64,000 nt of DNA from Lamellibrachia columna (GCA_963662155.1 OY759266.1:3148139-3212138); one strand, 5' to 3'; positions 22,275 to 33,835 are shown, counted from the first letter of the stretch. The notes: a model not told the origin generated them from the letters alone. Numbers and translations are program-made.

Positions 22275-23251
22275 CCACTTCTAAAACTGATCAGTCGAAG
22301 CGATGATCAAACTCCGTTGGCACGGGAGGCAGCAACCTGTCGTAGGAGGGCTAATGGCCCTCGTGGCCCTCCCGACGTTATCCTCGGATTCATGAGATTC
22401 GTTCAATATCGCCGAGAGTGTCTTCGCGAAATTTACGAATAAATAAGTTTAAAAAAAATTTAAATTCTAGTAAACTTACAAAAAAACTCTTAAAACTTCG
22501 CATTTTTTCATAACCGTGGACACCGACCAATAATGTGTTATGCTGTTAATGTTCTATAATATAACTGACCTGACCATAAAAACCTCTTTGTTGCAATATA
22601 GATACCACCGCACTTTGATGTTTTTGCTGGTGGAAATCTATAAATGATTAACATACAAAGATAAAATAATCGATTATTCATGTTGATACCATAGCGTTTA
22701 GCATACATATTTACTATTAATATTCATAATTTAACACAACTGGCGCACCAGTAACACAAAGCTAACGATCAGATACGATACGCAATTGATTCGCACCAAT
22801 TATAAATTAATGGACAATAATTGTTGAACATCTGCGCTGCTGTCTTACGTATGCGAATGTTAATTTAACCCCCACCACATACCAAGAAGGTCACAACCTT
22901 TTAAGTAAAAATACACCTTTAAAAGATAAAAAATCCTACAACTGATTTTATAAATGTTATCGTTTGTCTCGTGACCTAGTTTTAGCTTTGGAGTGAGGTT
23001 ACGAGTTAGTTAAGCCGTTTGGCTACCACTTGAACGACGCGCATTATTGCCCACCTATAGTTACATTATTGTTTACAATCAGTTATCGGCTTATTACAGC
23101 ATTATTGATTGTGTTATGGCGTCATAGCTTCAATTCTATGACGTCAATTACATATTAAACTCAATCACGCTACAAAAAGAAGCCAGGCGGCTTTTGACAT
23201 TGGAAACATTTTACACTTTATCTTCGAACCGGAATGTTATTGTCAACAGTG

Positions 23252-23323
23252 TGGCGTTGTCCGTGGCGTTGTCCGTGGCGTTGTCCGTGGCGTTGTCCGT
23301 GGCGTTGTCCGTGGCGTTGTCCG
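23252..23323. repeat. 12-bp tandem array (GTGGCGTTGTCC), 6 copies
   Basis: Six identical units of GTGGCGTTGTCC ending in GTTGCCG. Confidence 0.95.
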
Positions 23324-24356
23324 TTGCCGTTTTTCAACTTTATATGTCAACGAGGGACACCTCGTACAAAGTAACTGTAAATTGTTAATCGAATATATTT
23401 AATAACATGATAAGCGTTAATGGAAATATATTTAAACCTACATTAAAATATAATCTGCCGAATAACAGTGAACAAATAACACAAAGAAAACCCACAGATA
23501 GTTGATGTACCCGGCACTAGGTTTTATCTGACAGTATATCACACATGGTGAGTCGTACTGTTACAGTGTTCTTTATTTGGATAGTTTATGGTGGGTGATA
23601 AAACATTAACTTAATGCTATTTATATTGGCTCTATTTTGTTTCCACAGTGTTTAAGTCCAACACATTTATGTTCCCTGGTGAGTTCTGTATGTGCCCTGT
23701 AAATGATTGTTTCATGTTGATCTTGATAATGCGCATGACATTGCTGCATCGATGTGTGAATGTCTTAAATTATGCGAGCCACGTGAGCATGTACTGGAAA
23801 CATGCATATTGTATGCAGGACCTTTTTGTAACATGAAATGTTTATGTGTATGAAAGACCATTAATAAGTGCATTGACACAGGTGAAACATTTTAATATTA
23901 CCCGGTATAAATATTGAATATCAAGTATCATGCCAGACAAAGTGACATCGGCAGACTTGTAGTAAATCAATGGTGGTAATTATTAGATAATAAAACTGAA
24001 ATTTGTAATAATTTATGGTCATACAACAGGAAGACATTTTATCTAGAGAAAGCATCATTACTTGACATTCTGGAAATATTTCAGATGTTATTCTGTATGT
24101 TGAGCCATTTGTTTAGATTTGTATGTCTGGAAAATACTTCACAAATGCATTTTGATTGCAAAGTATAACATTCTGCTATTTCTTCAAGGTTAGGTGGCAG
24201 CAACATATAATAAGGACAAGTAGTGCAAGATTTGTAACCATTCATTTGCTCATTCAACATGAACTCAAGCTCTGGCAGTCTTTCTGTACATGTATTCCTC
24301 TTCCTTGATTTAGGCAACGGAGTTAATTGAACCTGTATTTTTACTGGAAAAACCCA

Positions 24357-24475
24357 CCACTCACACGCATTCACACGAACCCACACGCAACCACACGCAC
24401 CCACATGCACTCACACGCACACACACATCGCACACACGCATGCATTGTACACGCATGCACGCACGCACAAATCAA
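24357..24475. repeat. CA-rich microsatellite (CACACGCA/CACACGAA mix)
   Basis: Irregular ACACGC, ACCCAC and ACGCATGC motifs over about 115 bp. Confidence 0.85.
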
Positions 24476-25566
24476 ATGCTCCCATACTGGACTGCCGTTC
24501 TTTGAAAGCAACAGGAACTTACATCAACCCGGATAAACTACGCGCAATTTCGGAAGCTTATCATAAAAAACCACAACGAAGAGTGCTTGTCAAATGATTA
24601 ATTTTGTTTCGTTAAAGCGAGCGAATTAACAACTGTACGTCACACGCCTGCAACTGTACGTCACACGCCTGCTCCGCGGTCACCAAACGCAATCGGATGA
24701 ATAGAAAAACAATACTTCTGTCAGTAAATGGTTTCGAGAACTGGTCCAAGAACGCAGTTTGTTGGCCGAGGAACGTGTGCTTCGGCAAAAAGACAATTTG
24801 GTTGACAGACAAATGATAAATAAATATGCAGTTAAATCTAAGTTGTAGCAATGTAGAGCGATCTACAAAAAGTGGATTTAATGTAACAATAAAAATGTCA
24901 CAATAGTAAACTTATAAAATAACATGACCCACGGCTGTATTCCAAAAACAGGACGTGTCATTGGCGCTGTGCTTGACTAAAACTCACTGTGATTCACGTA
25001 ACCACAACCTTAACATCAGCAATACATCCACATTTACATTGTAAATTCCTAAATCTTCCACAGCGTTCGAAGGTGGGATGAACCCTGTATAACGTCTGAA
25101 TTGGCGCTTCGAACGAAAACAGCATTAAAAATAAATCACAGTATTATCTTGGTAAACATCGAATTATCTACAGTGTATGTTTCAACTTACGTATGAGTAG
25201 TCCAACAATATTATAATGATACTTGGGGGCCGTAGTTCGCGTGGATGTTAGTGTTACTCGAGTACAAGTTCTATTGTACGCGACTTATTAACGCCGCCAT
25301 TGTCCGCTTGACGGCGCTCGAGTTACTCGCGACGCCACGCGGACAGTCTCAGAAATACTGCCATTTCTTCTATAGTGTTCTCGTGCCTCGCGACGAATCA
25401 CTAGTTTATGTTTCATTGGCTTCAGTGTTCACGGTTTTTAATGCTGTACGAAAAGGTGTAGTTGTGTATATATGAGTCTGCTGAAAATAAAATATTTTTA
25501 TGTATACTTGTTATCAACCATCAACCTGCTGGAAACAAATCGTTGAACTCTGCCCAGAAGATCGCA

Positions 25567-25837
25567 AACAACATGGCGTCCAAACATGGCGTCCAAACGA
25601 CATGGCGTCCAAACAACATGGCGTCCAAACAACATGGCGTCCAAACGACATGGCGTCCAAACGACATGGCGTCCAAACAACATGGCGTCCAAACAACATG
25701 GCGTCCAAACATGGCGTCCAAACGACATGGCGTCCAAACAACATGGCGTCCAAACAACATGGCGTCCAAACGACATGGCGTCCAAATGACATGGCGTCCA
25801 AACGACATGGCGTCCAAACAACATGGCGTCCAAACAA
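25567..25837. repeat. 16-bp minisatellite (ATGGCGTCCAAACAAC), about 16 copies
   Basis: Units ATGGCGTCCAAACAAC alternate with ATGGCGTCCAAACGAC. Two units are shortened to 13 bp (ATGGCGTCCAAAC). Mixed variants suggest repeated unequal exchange. Confidence 0.95.
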
Positions 25838-25908
25838 CTGCATATCGTCATGTCCAACGGATCCTATCGTCACTGACATGGCCATAGTTAGCCAGACAGA
25901 CGTTAGAC

Positions 25909-26020
25909 ATTGAAGCACGTGCATGACGTAATTGAAGCACGTGCATGACGTAATTGAAGCACGTGCATGACGTAATTGAAGCACGTGCATGACGTAATTG
26001 AAGCACGTGCATGACGTAAT
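25909..26020. repeat. 22-bp tandem array with E-box and CRE-like cores, 5 copies
   Basis: Five identical 22-bp units carrying GAAGCACGTGCATGACGTAA; each has the palindromic E-box CACGTG and a TGACGTAA bZIP-type core 4 bases away. Confidence 0.95.
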
Positions 26021-26153
26021 CCTCAAGTACGTGTTCTTCCTCGTTGCTCCCGTTATAAAGGGACTAGTTCGTGCCCTGATGCCCCGCCCCTTTCCACTTC
26101 TCTTCTAACAGTCTCCCAGTCATTACATTACGTATGTGACATGTTTATCAAAC

Positions 26154-26192
26154 CTCCCTCGACTACCTCCCTCGACTACCTCCCTCGACTAC
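26154..26192. repeat. 13-bp tandem array (CTCCCTCGACTAC), 3 copies
   Basis: Three perfect copies. Confidence 0.9.
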
Positions 26193-26333
26193 CCCGTCAA
26201 ACTGCACCAGTGTTTTAAACAGATTTAGCCAGACTACCACCCACAGTGACGAGCTGCAGACGGCGAGTGGCCATGGAGGGCATTGGCTTATCGAGAGTCC
26301 AATATGGTTTCACTATGTGTAGCCCGCCCTTAT

Positions 26334-26590
26334 CAAATATTTGGTTCTTATGAAATTACCCACCATTGAAACGTGCTGACAGTTAGAACATTCATTTAAC
26401 GAAAAAGACATTGATAACTAAACCTAAATAGTTGAGCAAACTTCTGGATTATTTGAAATGTTATTCTCAAATATATTAACACTGCTAAAATTCACACAAT
26501 CAGCAGATAATTTGTTCCATTAAATAAATGTCCTGTTACTTACTAAATACCAGTTATGCTACTTTGTGTCCTCTAGTTCTACTACCCACG
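26334..26590. repeat. Dispersed repeat family Z, copy 2 (longest)
   Basis: The part 26334-26465 matches 27895-28028 closely (shared CCACCATTGAAACGTGCTGA, then CAGTTAGAACATTCATTTAA). The part 26460-26590 matches 20020-20170. So this copy links both other fragments into one element of at least 250 bp. Confidence 0.75.
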
Positions 26591-27894
26591 TTTGATGATA
26601 CTATTTCTATCAATATCTTCATAACCATTCAATATCTTAAAAATCTTCTATGTGTTCTCGTCTTAATCTCCTGGTATCCACCGTTGTGATGTGTCCAGCG
26701 GCAACTGTCAGTCCTCGTCAAGACTAATGTAAATAATAAACGAACTGTTGCATCGAAATGCAACCAGGGCAGGTTCAAATGGAATGACCCAGTACCACCT
26801 TTTACAGGGTACGGCCAACGGTCGTTGCAAGAGGGTTTGAAAGGAAACCGAGACAAGCGGGTCAATTATTAACGGTCGTTACCCCGGCGGAAGAGGTGGT
26901 AACTGGAGCGAGGGTAGCGCGCGCCCCAATCACGGGACTCGGGTTAAGGCAGATCGTTTTCAGTTACAACCGATTTCAATGAAACCGTCGTTGATCGTGC
27001 AGCGTGCGAGCACTCGCGTCGCTTTCAAAGCGAACATTCCCGTCACTCGGGTGTAAACAGACGTGAATTATCTGCACAGCTGACAAAACGTAACAACATT
27101 TAAGCCGCGCAAATAGTACTAACCAGTAAACACGTCATATTGGTTCGGAAGGCTTGAGTAAGTACAAATATCTTACTGTTGACAGTACGCCGAATATGTT
27201 ATTGTCTAGGTCATAACCATTACACCTTTACAGTAATAGTAATAACACGTTTCTTGTTATCAACGCGTATTGTCGTTATGGTTACTGCTAATACTTACGT
27301 ATCAAATAACATTATTATTTAACACTGAACAATACTGAACACTTTATATAAACGAATCCTTTATTTTCCTAACTCACACTAATTATGCTATTGCCATAAT
27401 AGGCATATCGTTATCAACGTGAATTGTCAACGTCACAACTAAACGTCATACGTCATACGCCAAACAACGGCCGACGTAAGGTGTAATCACGAACAATCAA
27501 CCGACATAATGTTCGTCATGTCTTGTCTACGCTAAACGTAAAATCTACGCCTAGCGCAAATTGAGCTGTATATCTAACATCTCGGATTGCAGTGAACAGA
27601 CTGGGACCGAAGATCACGTTTGAGCTACACGTGTCCCTATGAGGCATCCGACTTTGGCCACAATACGTTTGGTCACACAATGCAGAACGCGGCATTTATC
27701 ACAAATTATTTTTTTGTATAGTAATCACAAACAAAACAAACATAAAAAATATTATTTCACAATTTCTTGAATCCAACAGAGGTGTGAACATGAACACATG
27801 GACATGTAATTAGTTTTTAATATTGTCACTATCCGTTATTAGAGTACACTGCCACTGTTCATTTCGATTCGTTCGTTTCGAAATTTACCGAAAA

Positions 27895-28028
27895 CATATT
27901 TGGTTGAATTCTTATGAAATGACCCACCATTGAAACGTGCTGACAGTTAGAACATTCATTTAAAAAGACATTGATAATCAAAGCTAAATAGTTGAGCAAA
28001 CTTCAGGGTTATTTGAAATTTTATTAAT
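27895..28028. repeat. Dispersed repeat family Z, copy 3
   Basis: About 130 bp with high identity to 26334-26465, with a 4-base deletion after CATTTAA. Its right end abuts the 30-bp array region. Confidence 0.75.
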
Positions 28029-28074
28029 TAACGTTTCTAGTTCAATGCCCGATGTCTGGGCTTACCTACTTTGT

Positions 28075-28697
28075 GTACATAGTTAGGTTTACATGTACAC
28101 ATTAGTACATAGTTAGGTGTACATGTACCCATTATTACATAGTTAGGTTTACATGTACCCATTAGTACATAGTTAGGTTTACATGTACACATTAGTACAT
28201 AGTTAGGTTTACATGTACACATTAGTACATAGTTAGGTTTACATGTACCCATAATTACATAGTTAGGTTTACATGTACACATTAGTACATAGTTCGGTTT
28301 ACATGTACCCATTAGTACATAGTTAGGTTTACATGTACACATTAGTACATAGTTAGGTGTACTTGTACCTATTAGTACATTGTTAGGTGAACATGTATCC
28401 ATTACTACTTAGTAATGTGTACTTGTACCCATTAGTACATAGTAAGATGTACATGTACCCATTAGTACATATTTAGGTGAACATGTACCCATAAGTACAT
28501 AGTAATGTGTACTTGTGCCCATTAGTACATAGTAATGTGTACTTGTACCCATTAGTACATAGTAAGGTGTACTAATGTGTACTTGTACCCATTAGTACAT
28601 AGTAAGGTGTACTTGTATCCATTAGTACATAGTTAGGTGTACTTGTATCCATTAGTACATAGTAAGGTGTACTTGTATCCATCAGTACATAGTTAGG
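28075..28697. repeat. 30-bp minisatellite, about 21 copies
   Basis: Units of AGTTAGGTTTACATGTAC then CCATTAGTACAT. The left half is AGTTAGG with TTACATG; the right half shifts to AGTAAGGTGTACTTG, so two sub-families are spatially separated. One extra 13-bp insertion lies near 28565. Confidence 0.95.
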
Positions 28698-28965
28698 CAC
28701 ACAGCAGATGAAGCCTTTAACTTAAATACAACAGACATGGTTTGTAAAATAATTACAAAGACTGCCATCTTAAAAACGTTTGGTGTGATGTTGAAGTTTT
28801 GTTATATTACTAAAATGCTACAATTAGTATTTAATACTAAAACAAATGTGTGACCAAACGTCTCGCTCTGCATTATGTGACCAAATGTCCGGAACCTGTT
28901 CCCACGACCTGAAACGTCGCGGACCAAAATTACCTGACACAATCAGCTAGTCCGGCGTTGCGCTT

Positions 28966-29400
28966 TTGAGTTTGAAATTACAGAGGTCGCCGTCCGCCAG
29001 ATGCGTCGTAATGGCTGCCGATGGGAAAATAATGACGGACCTAAACCGGCATGATCAATCTCAGTTTGAGAAGAAGCGTTTACTACGTCATGCAGTCACT
29101 GCAATCGATTTGGTTTGTTTTATTGTTGGCTGTTTCGGCAGTAGACGACGCAGTGAAGACGCATATTATAGTTGGGAGCCGCCGACATGTTTACTGACGA
29201 GTAAAATTAATCACACGGTTAATTGTCGGTTATGTTTTTCCAAATCATGGTGTCGTCTCAAGTGCATGGGACGCGGGAAACGGGGACATTTTGATATCGG
29301 ATATTTGAGTCCGGGATGCTCCATTAGATGGAATTGCATACTCTATATTCTAGCGCAGCGCAAAGCAGAAAACATTAAGCACTTGCATGGAAGCATCTAA
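28966..29400 (+). other. Open frame without recognisable similarity (doubtful gene)
   Basis: A 144-codon frame containing MAADGKIMTDLNRHDQSQFE and a Cys-rich NCRLCFSKSWCRLKCMG. Codon choice is not clearly biased. It overlaps the region upstream of the ORF at 29495-29803. I do not claim it as a gene. Confidence 0.15.
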
Positions 29401-29494
29401 CTGTAAGACACTCTTTATTGCATTGTTTTCTTCTCATGTGGAAACGTAGGTTCACTTGCTAAATCCCTGATTTCAATATCACCTTCATAAATGA

Positions 29495-29803
29495 CTGATT
29501 CTGCTCGACACACTCCACACACGTGGTGCATGTGATTCACACGTTTCTTTTAAAGGTCTCGGAATAAACTACGGAATTGTACAAACTATTCGGCCACAAA
29601 CAACCGTCGACGGCCGGTCGACGACACACCTCGCCATCGTCAAACACTGGCTTCGCAGGAAGCGAAAGCAGACGATTTATTCGGCCGTAAATATCACCGA
29701 GCCAGACCTACAGCGACGTCTACGTGACGGCTTCACGGCAGCCGCTCACCCGGACGACGAAACGCATATTATCCACACGGCAGGGACGCTAAGATATGCT
29801 TAA
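29495..29803 (+). CDS. Cryptic ORF lacking an internal start; possible terminal exon
   Basis: From the stop at 29492-29494 a frame runs about 102 codons to TAA at 29801-29803. It contains GLGINYGIVQTIRPQTTVDG, HLAIVKHWLRRKRKQTIYSA and EPDLQRRLRDGFTAAAHPDD, balanced and GC-rich with no tandem repeat. There is no Met, but TTTCTTTTAAAG|GT at 29555 is a good 3' splice site at phase 1. An ATG-led short exon ending AAC T|GTAAGA at 29401 would be in phase, giving a small two-exon gene with a 153-bp intron on the strand opposite the host gene. I recognise no family; a relic of a mobile element is equally possible. Confidence 0.35.
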   Translation: MILLDTLHTRGACDSHVSFKGLGINYGIVQTIRPQTTVDGRSTTHLAIVKHWLRRKRKQTIYSAVNITEPDLQRRLRDGFTAAAHPDDETHIIHTAGTLRYA

Positions 29804-30000
29804 CCTGTAATCTTCGAGTGAAGTCCTCTCACTATTAATTAGCTGTCTACTTTTTTGATCGGTTAACTGGGAAGTACATCGACACGAGGGTTAGAGCAAA
29901 TATCTATTCAGTTATTTCGTTACTACAATCGCTGAATGTGTGCAATGAGACACGACCCTGGGTGAAAAATAATACATGACGTCGAATATCTTACGTTATC

Positions 30001-30050
30001 GATGTGTTTGCTGTTGATGTGTTTGCTGTTGATGTGTTTGCTGTTGATGT
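30001..30050. repeat. 15-bp tandem array (GATGTGTTTGCTGTT), 3 copies
   Basis: Three perfect copies plus a partial. Confidence 0.9.
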
Positions 30051-30139
30051 GGCGTTGTTAGTATAAAACACGAACTGGCTCAGGTGTGTCGCCTTTACCA
30101 TTGTTGATAGTCTTCTGATCGTTAGTTTCGTAAAATCGT

Positions 30140-30325
30140 ATTATATATCATACACAATATCAATGTCCACTGTAACATATATATCATACACAATATCAAT
30201 GTCCACTCAAACATTATATATCATACACAATACCAATGTCCACTCAAACATTGTATATCATACACAATATCAATGTCCACTCAAACATTATATATCATAC
30301 ACAATATTAATGTCCACTCAAACAT
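30140..30325. repeat. 37-bp tandem array, 5 copies
   Basis: Units contain ATATCATACACAATATCAAT then GTCCACTCAAACATT with a few substitutions. Confidence 0.92.
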
Positions 30326-30599
30326 TTTGACCACCAAATGTGTTTTAATGAGCAACAATTTACTAACATAATTTTACCGTCATCGTTTTTATTTGAATAT
30401 TTCGATTCGAATGTCATGCTTACATCGCCTACTGAATGGCAAGATCCATATCATAAATGGAAGGAGATAATGTTCATTCAAATTATATTAAAAACATTGT
30501 GGCCCATTAAAAACACATTTAGACGGTCGGGTGGTGGAACAGACACAGTTTTTTACAATAAAAACTACCAGACTTTGTAACATTAAACTTGAGCACGAC

Positions 30600-30690
30600 C
30601 GTCGTGTGACGTCACTGGCCGCACCGCCATTGTATGTGTCACGTCTCTGGCCGTGCCGCCATTGTACGTGTCTCTGTCACTCAACGTCTC
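30600..30690. repeat. Direct duplication, two copies of about 36 bp
   Basis: Both copies hold CTGGCCG then ACCGCCATTGTATGTGTC (GCCGCCATTGTACGTGTC in the second). Confidence 0.75.
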
Positions 30691-30965
30691 CTTTTTATCA
30701 ATCCCGTTTTATCAATCCTCTTGATATGCTATTATTTACTAACTAGTTCATATTCCTGACACTTGGAACACGCACATAAATCATCAGACTGCAATAGCGT
30801 GTATATCGGCGAAACGTTGTTAATTTGATAACACAACATTCCCTTGTGTCGACCTGTGTTATTTAAGTATCATTGTCGACGTTACGCGCTGACGTTCGTC
30901 AATTCATCTTGTATTGTCTTTGTCAGCTTACCAGCGTGTCATCATAAATGACAGTTCGTCGTCAT

Positions 30966-31037
30966 AATCGTTGTCATCATCGTCATCATTATCGTTGTCA
31001 TCATCGTCATCATTATCGTTGTCATCATCGTCGTCGT
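30966..31037. repeat. (CAT/CGT) trinucleotide tract
   Basis: Imperfect 24-bp higher unit built from CATCATCGTCATCATTATCG. Confidence 0.85.
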
Positions 31038-31071
31038 CCACCAAAGTTTCGTGTCATAGTCGGTTCCTGCT

Positions 31072-31570
31072 GGGCGGGCGGGCGGGCGGGCGGGCGGGCG
31101 GGCGGGCGGGCGGGCGGGCGGGCGGGCGGGCGGGCGGGCGGGCGGGCGGGCGGGCGGGCGGGCGGGCGGGCGGGCGGGCGGGCGGGCGGGCGGGCGGGCG
31201 GGCGGGCGGGCGGGCGGGCGGGCGGGCGGGCGGGCGGGCGGGCGGGCGGGCGGGCGGGCGGGCGGGCGGGCGGGCGGGCGGGCGGGCGGGCGGGCGGGCG
31301 GGCGGGCGGGCGGGCGGGCGGGCGGGCGGGCGGGCGGGCGGGCGGGCGGGCGGGCGGGCGGGCGGGCGGGCGGGCGGGCGGGCGGGCGGGCGGGCGGGCG
31401 GGCGGGCGGGCGGGCGGGCGGGCGGGCGGGCGGGCGGGCGGGCGGGCGGGCGGGCGGGCGGGCGGGCGGGCGGGCGGGCGGGCGGGCGGGCGGGCGGGCG
31501 GGCGGGCGGGCGGGCGGGCGGGCGGGCGGGCGGGCGGGCGGGCGGGCGGGCGGGCGGGCGGGCGGGCGGG
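31072..31570. repeat. Pure (GGGC)n tetranucleotide tract, about 125 units
   Basis: Uninterrupted GGGC repeat for 499 bp, with no substitution seen. It starts intron 2 of the gene, 31 bp from the exon 2 donor. The plus strand, which is the template for the gene, is G-rich, and the RNA would be (GCCC)n. Length as given may reflect assembly. Confidence 0.97.
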
Positions 31571-31601
31571 AAGCGAGAAGCAGCGCGGAACGAAGGTTTA
31601 C

Positions 31602-31742
31602 CTGTGTGAAGCTCGTGTGCCCGCCGGCAGACGTCAGGGGTAGAGCCGGGCATGAGTAGAAGCCCGTCGGGGGCGACGGCGCCGGGCATGAGAGACAGAC
31701 ACTGGGTCCCGTAGCTGGGGAACAGCCCGCGTCGCATGCTGT
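31602..31742 (-). CDS. BAHCC1/TNRC18-like gene, exon 2
   Basis: This exon has 47 codons and is symmetric phase 1 to phase 1, with acceptor ATGTAG and donor CACACAG|GTAAAC. The peptide runs SMRRGLFPSYGTQCLSLMPG and then a second LLLMPG motif, so SLMPG and LLMPG form a small internal echo. It ends in an RRAHELHTG tail. Phases match exons 1 and 3, and there is no stop in the exon frame. The oddity is the position: the donor at 31601 lies only 31 bp from a pure 499-bp GGGC repeat that begins the next intron on the transcribed side. I know of no domain for this segment; assignment rests on phase continuity with the better-matched exons. Confidence 0.6.
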
Positions 31743-31949
31743 CTACATGACCAGGAAGCAGAGAACACAGTGTCAGCATGCAAGCACGTAGCCCCTAATG
31801 CGCGAACATACAGCACGTCCGACCAATGTCTTGGCCCCGACACCCGCTCATGTCCACCTCCGAATCATCTGATCACTGGGACTCATCGTGTATCTCTCTA
31901 GCCAAGTATAACCCGCACAAACTCGGATCCCGCTGAAATACTATCGTAC

Positions 31950-32087
<138 letters not shown>

Positions 32088-32533
32088 AATTCAAAGCACA
32101 CGGACTAGAGAGAAACTTATTTCTTCAATTAACCAGAGAGCCGGAAGAATCACCAAACATCTTGGTGTCGAGTAGCCACCTATTTAGACTGATGACACGT
32201 TGACATCATCCTGTGAGAATGCCAGCATGTACTCGGATTTTAAAAGATATCGCCCTACACCGTTGTGACTTTCAGGCCTCCACCGGGGGGGGGGACTTGT
32301 GACGCGCTTCCCCTATTCAGCCCTATCCAGAACGGACTACTCCCCCAACTGATATTTAGTTTCTCCGGATATCTTTTCCCATTTATTGATCCCCACTTCG
32401 TTATCAGCTCCGTCCATCTACCGCCCCCCCGCCCCCCGAACCTCCCCCCCACCTCATGTCTGTGGCTCTAGTCACTTTGTAACGTCGGGTAAATGGACTA
32501 AATGCGGTGATCGCGTGTTTGGGTCGACTATCA

Positions 32534-32691
32534 ACGTGCTGTAGCGCCACCTGTACACGTGCTGTAGCGCCACCTGTACACGTGCTGTAGCGCCACCTGT
32601 ACACGTGCTGTAGCGCCACCTGTACACGTGCTGTAGCGCCACCAGTACACGTGCTGTAGCGCCACCTGTACACGTGCTGTACAACAGCCGA
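32534..32691. repeat. 23-bp tandem array, 6 cores (GTAGCGCCACCTGTACAC)
   Basis: Six units with GTGCTGTAGCGCCACC. The reverse complement holds AGGTGGCGCTA, the core of insect-type CTCF sites. Confidence 0.93.
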
Positions 32692-32925
32692 TAACGACAT
32701 TGAGGTATCAAGTGGCTACAACAGGGTACGTTCAAGCTGTCTACATTACGAACATCACCGATACGACACCACATACACTGCTACGACATACACACGTGAC
32801 CGACTCACCCGCATGCGCAGACTACTGCAACGCCCGTATTTCTGTCTCAAGCCAATTATTCCTCGCTCATAAATAATATACAATTAACTTTAGTAGCGTC
32901 ATCTCGAGACGTCTTTTGGACTCAC

Positions 32926-33102
32926 CTTCCGCGTCGCCGGGCGCCTGTGTCATCGCCTGTGTCATCGCCTGCCAGTAGCTCTGCAGCTGTCCGGCAGCCA
33001 ACATCTCCTTGTAGTGGTCGCCGAGGGCGCCCGGGGAAGACGAAGCGGGGGTAGCGACGGCTGCCCGCAGGAACTGACCGACCAGGGACGAGTAGCCGGC
33101 GT
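32926..33102 (-). CDS. BAHCC1/TNRC18-like gene, first visible coding exon (exon 1 here)
   Basis: This exon has 59 codons, entered at phase 1 after a TTGTAG acceptor and left at phase 1 through a GGAAG|GTGAG donor. The peptide begins AGYSSLVGQFLRAA and continues through a Ser/Pro/Ala stretch to a QSYWQAMTQAMTQ segment. The SSLVGQFL block followed by Ser/Pro residues and an aromatic segment recalls the SSFMGSFL region near the N-terminus of vertebrate BAHCC1/TNRC18; that comparison is from memory, not a search. The frame is GC-rich against AT-rich flanks and joins the next exon through a split Asp codon (G|AC). It starts in mid-codon, so an upstream coding exon carrying the start Met must exist to the right; I could not locate it. 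Family proteins are chromatin-associated nuclear factors; this function is inferred. Confidence 0.65.
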
Positions 33103-33153
33103 CTACAACGTAACAACAGCAATGGATGAGTTCTTCGTGTCTACCTGACAGCA

Positions 33154-33266
33154 GCATATCGAGTATATAAGAACAACATATCGAGTATATAAGAACAACA
33201 TATCGAGTATATAAGAACAACATATCGAGTATATAAGAACAACATATCGAGTATATAAGAACAACA
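33154..33266. repeat. 22-bp tandem array, 5 copies
   Basis: Units CATATCGAGTATATAAGAAC plus AA. It lies about 50 bp upstream of the exon 1 acceptor. Confidence 0.95.
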
Positions 33267-33333
33267 TGGATAAACTCAACGTTCTTTGGCACGCACCGCG
33301 CCAGCACCTTAACGCAACAACTCGTGGATTCAC

Positions 33334-33835
33334 AGTGGATGAACCCGGATTTAGGATGCGATACAAATGGTTGTGGATGAACCTTGGTTTAGGATGCGAT
33401 ACAAATGGTTGTGGATGAACCTTGGTTTAGGATGCGATACAAATGGTTGTGGATGAACCCGGATTTAGGATGCGATACAAATGGTTGTGGATGAACCTTG
33501 GTTTAGGATGCGATACAAATGGTTGTGGATGAACCTTGGTTTAGGATGCGATACAAATGGTTGTGGATGAACCCGGATTTAGGATGCGATACAAATGGTT
33601 GTGGATGAACCTTGGTTTAGGATGCGATACAAATGGTTGTGGATGAACCTTGGTTTAGGATGCGATACAAATGGTTGTGGATGAACCCGGTTTTAGGATG
33701 CGATACAAATGGTTGTGGATGAACCTTGGTTTAGGATGCGATACAAATGGTTGTGGATGAACCTTGGTTTAGGATGCGATACAAATGGTTGTGGATGAAC
33801 CTTGGTTTAGGATGCGATACCAGTGGTAATGGACG
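33334..33835. repeat. 38-bp minisatellite with a 3-unit higher-order pattern, 13 copies
   Basis: Units share GATGCGATACAAATGGTTGT then GGATGAAC, and end either CCGGATTTAG (type C) or CTTGGTTTAG (type T). Order is C T T, C T T, C T T, C T T, T, i.e. a 114-bp higher-order unit. Confidence 0.95.

Noticed and set aside
21740..22306. Cys-rich repeat peptide that could look like a secreted or toxin-like repeat
   Set aside because: Frame arises from the 27-bp minisatellite; no signal peptide, and all six frames are open.
30948..31779. Long Ala-Gly-Arg or Pro-Ala-Arg repeat proteins on both strands
   Set aside because: They are products of the GGGC tract, open in every frame.
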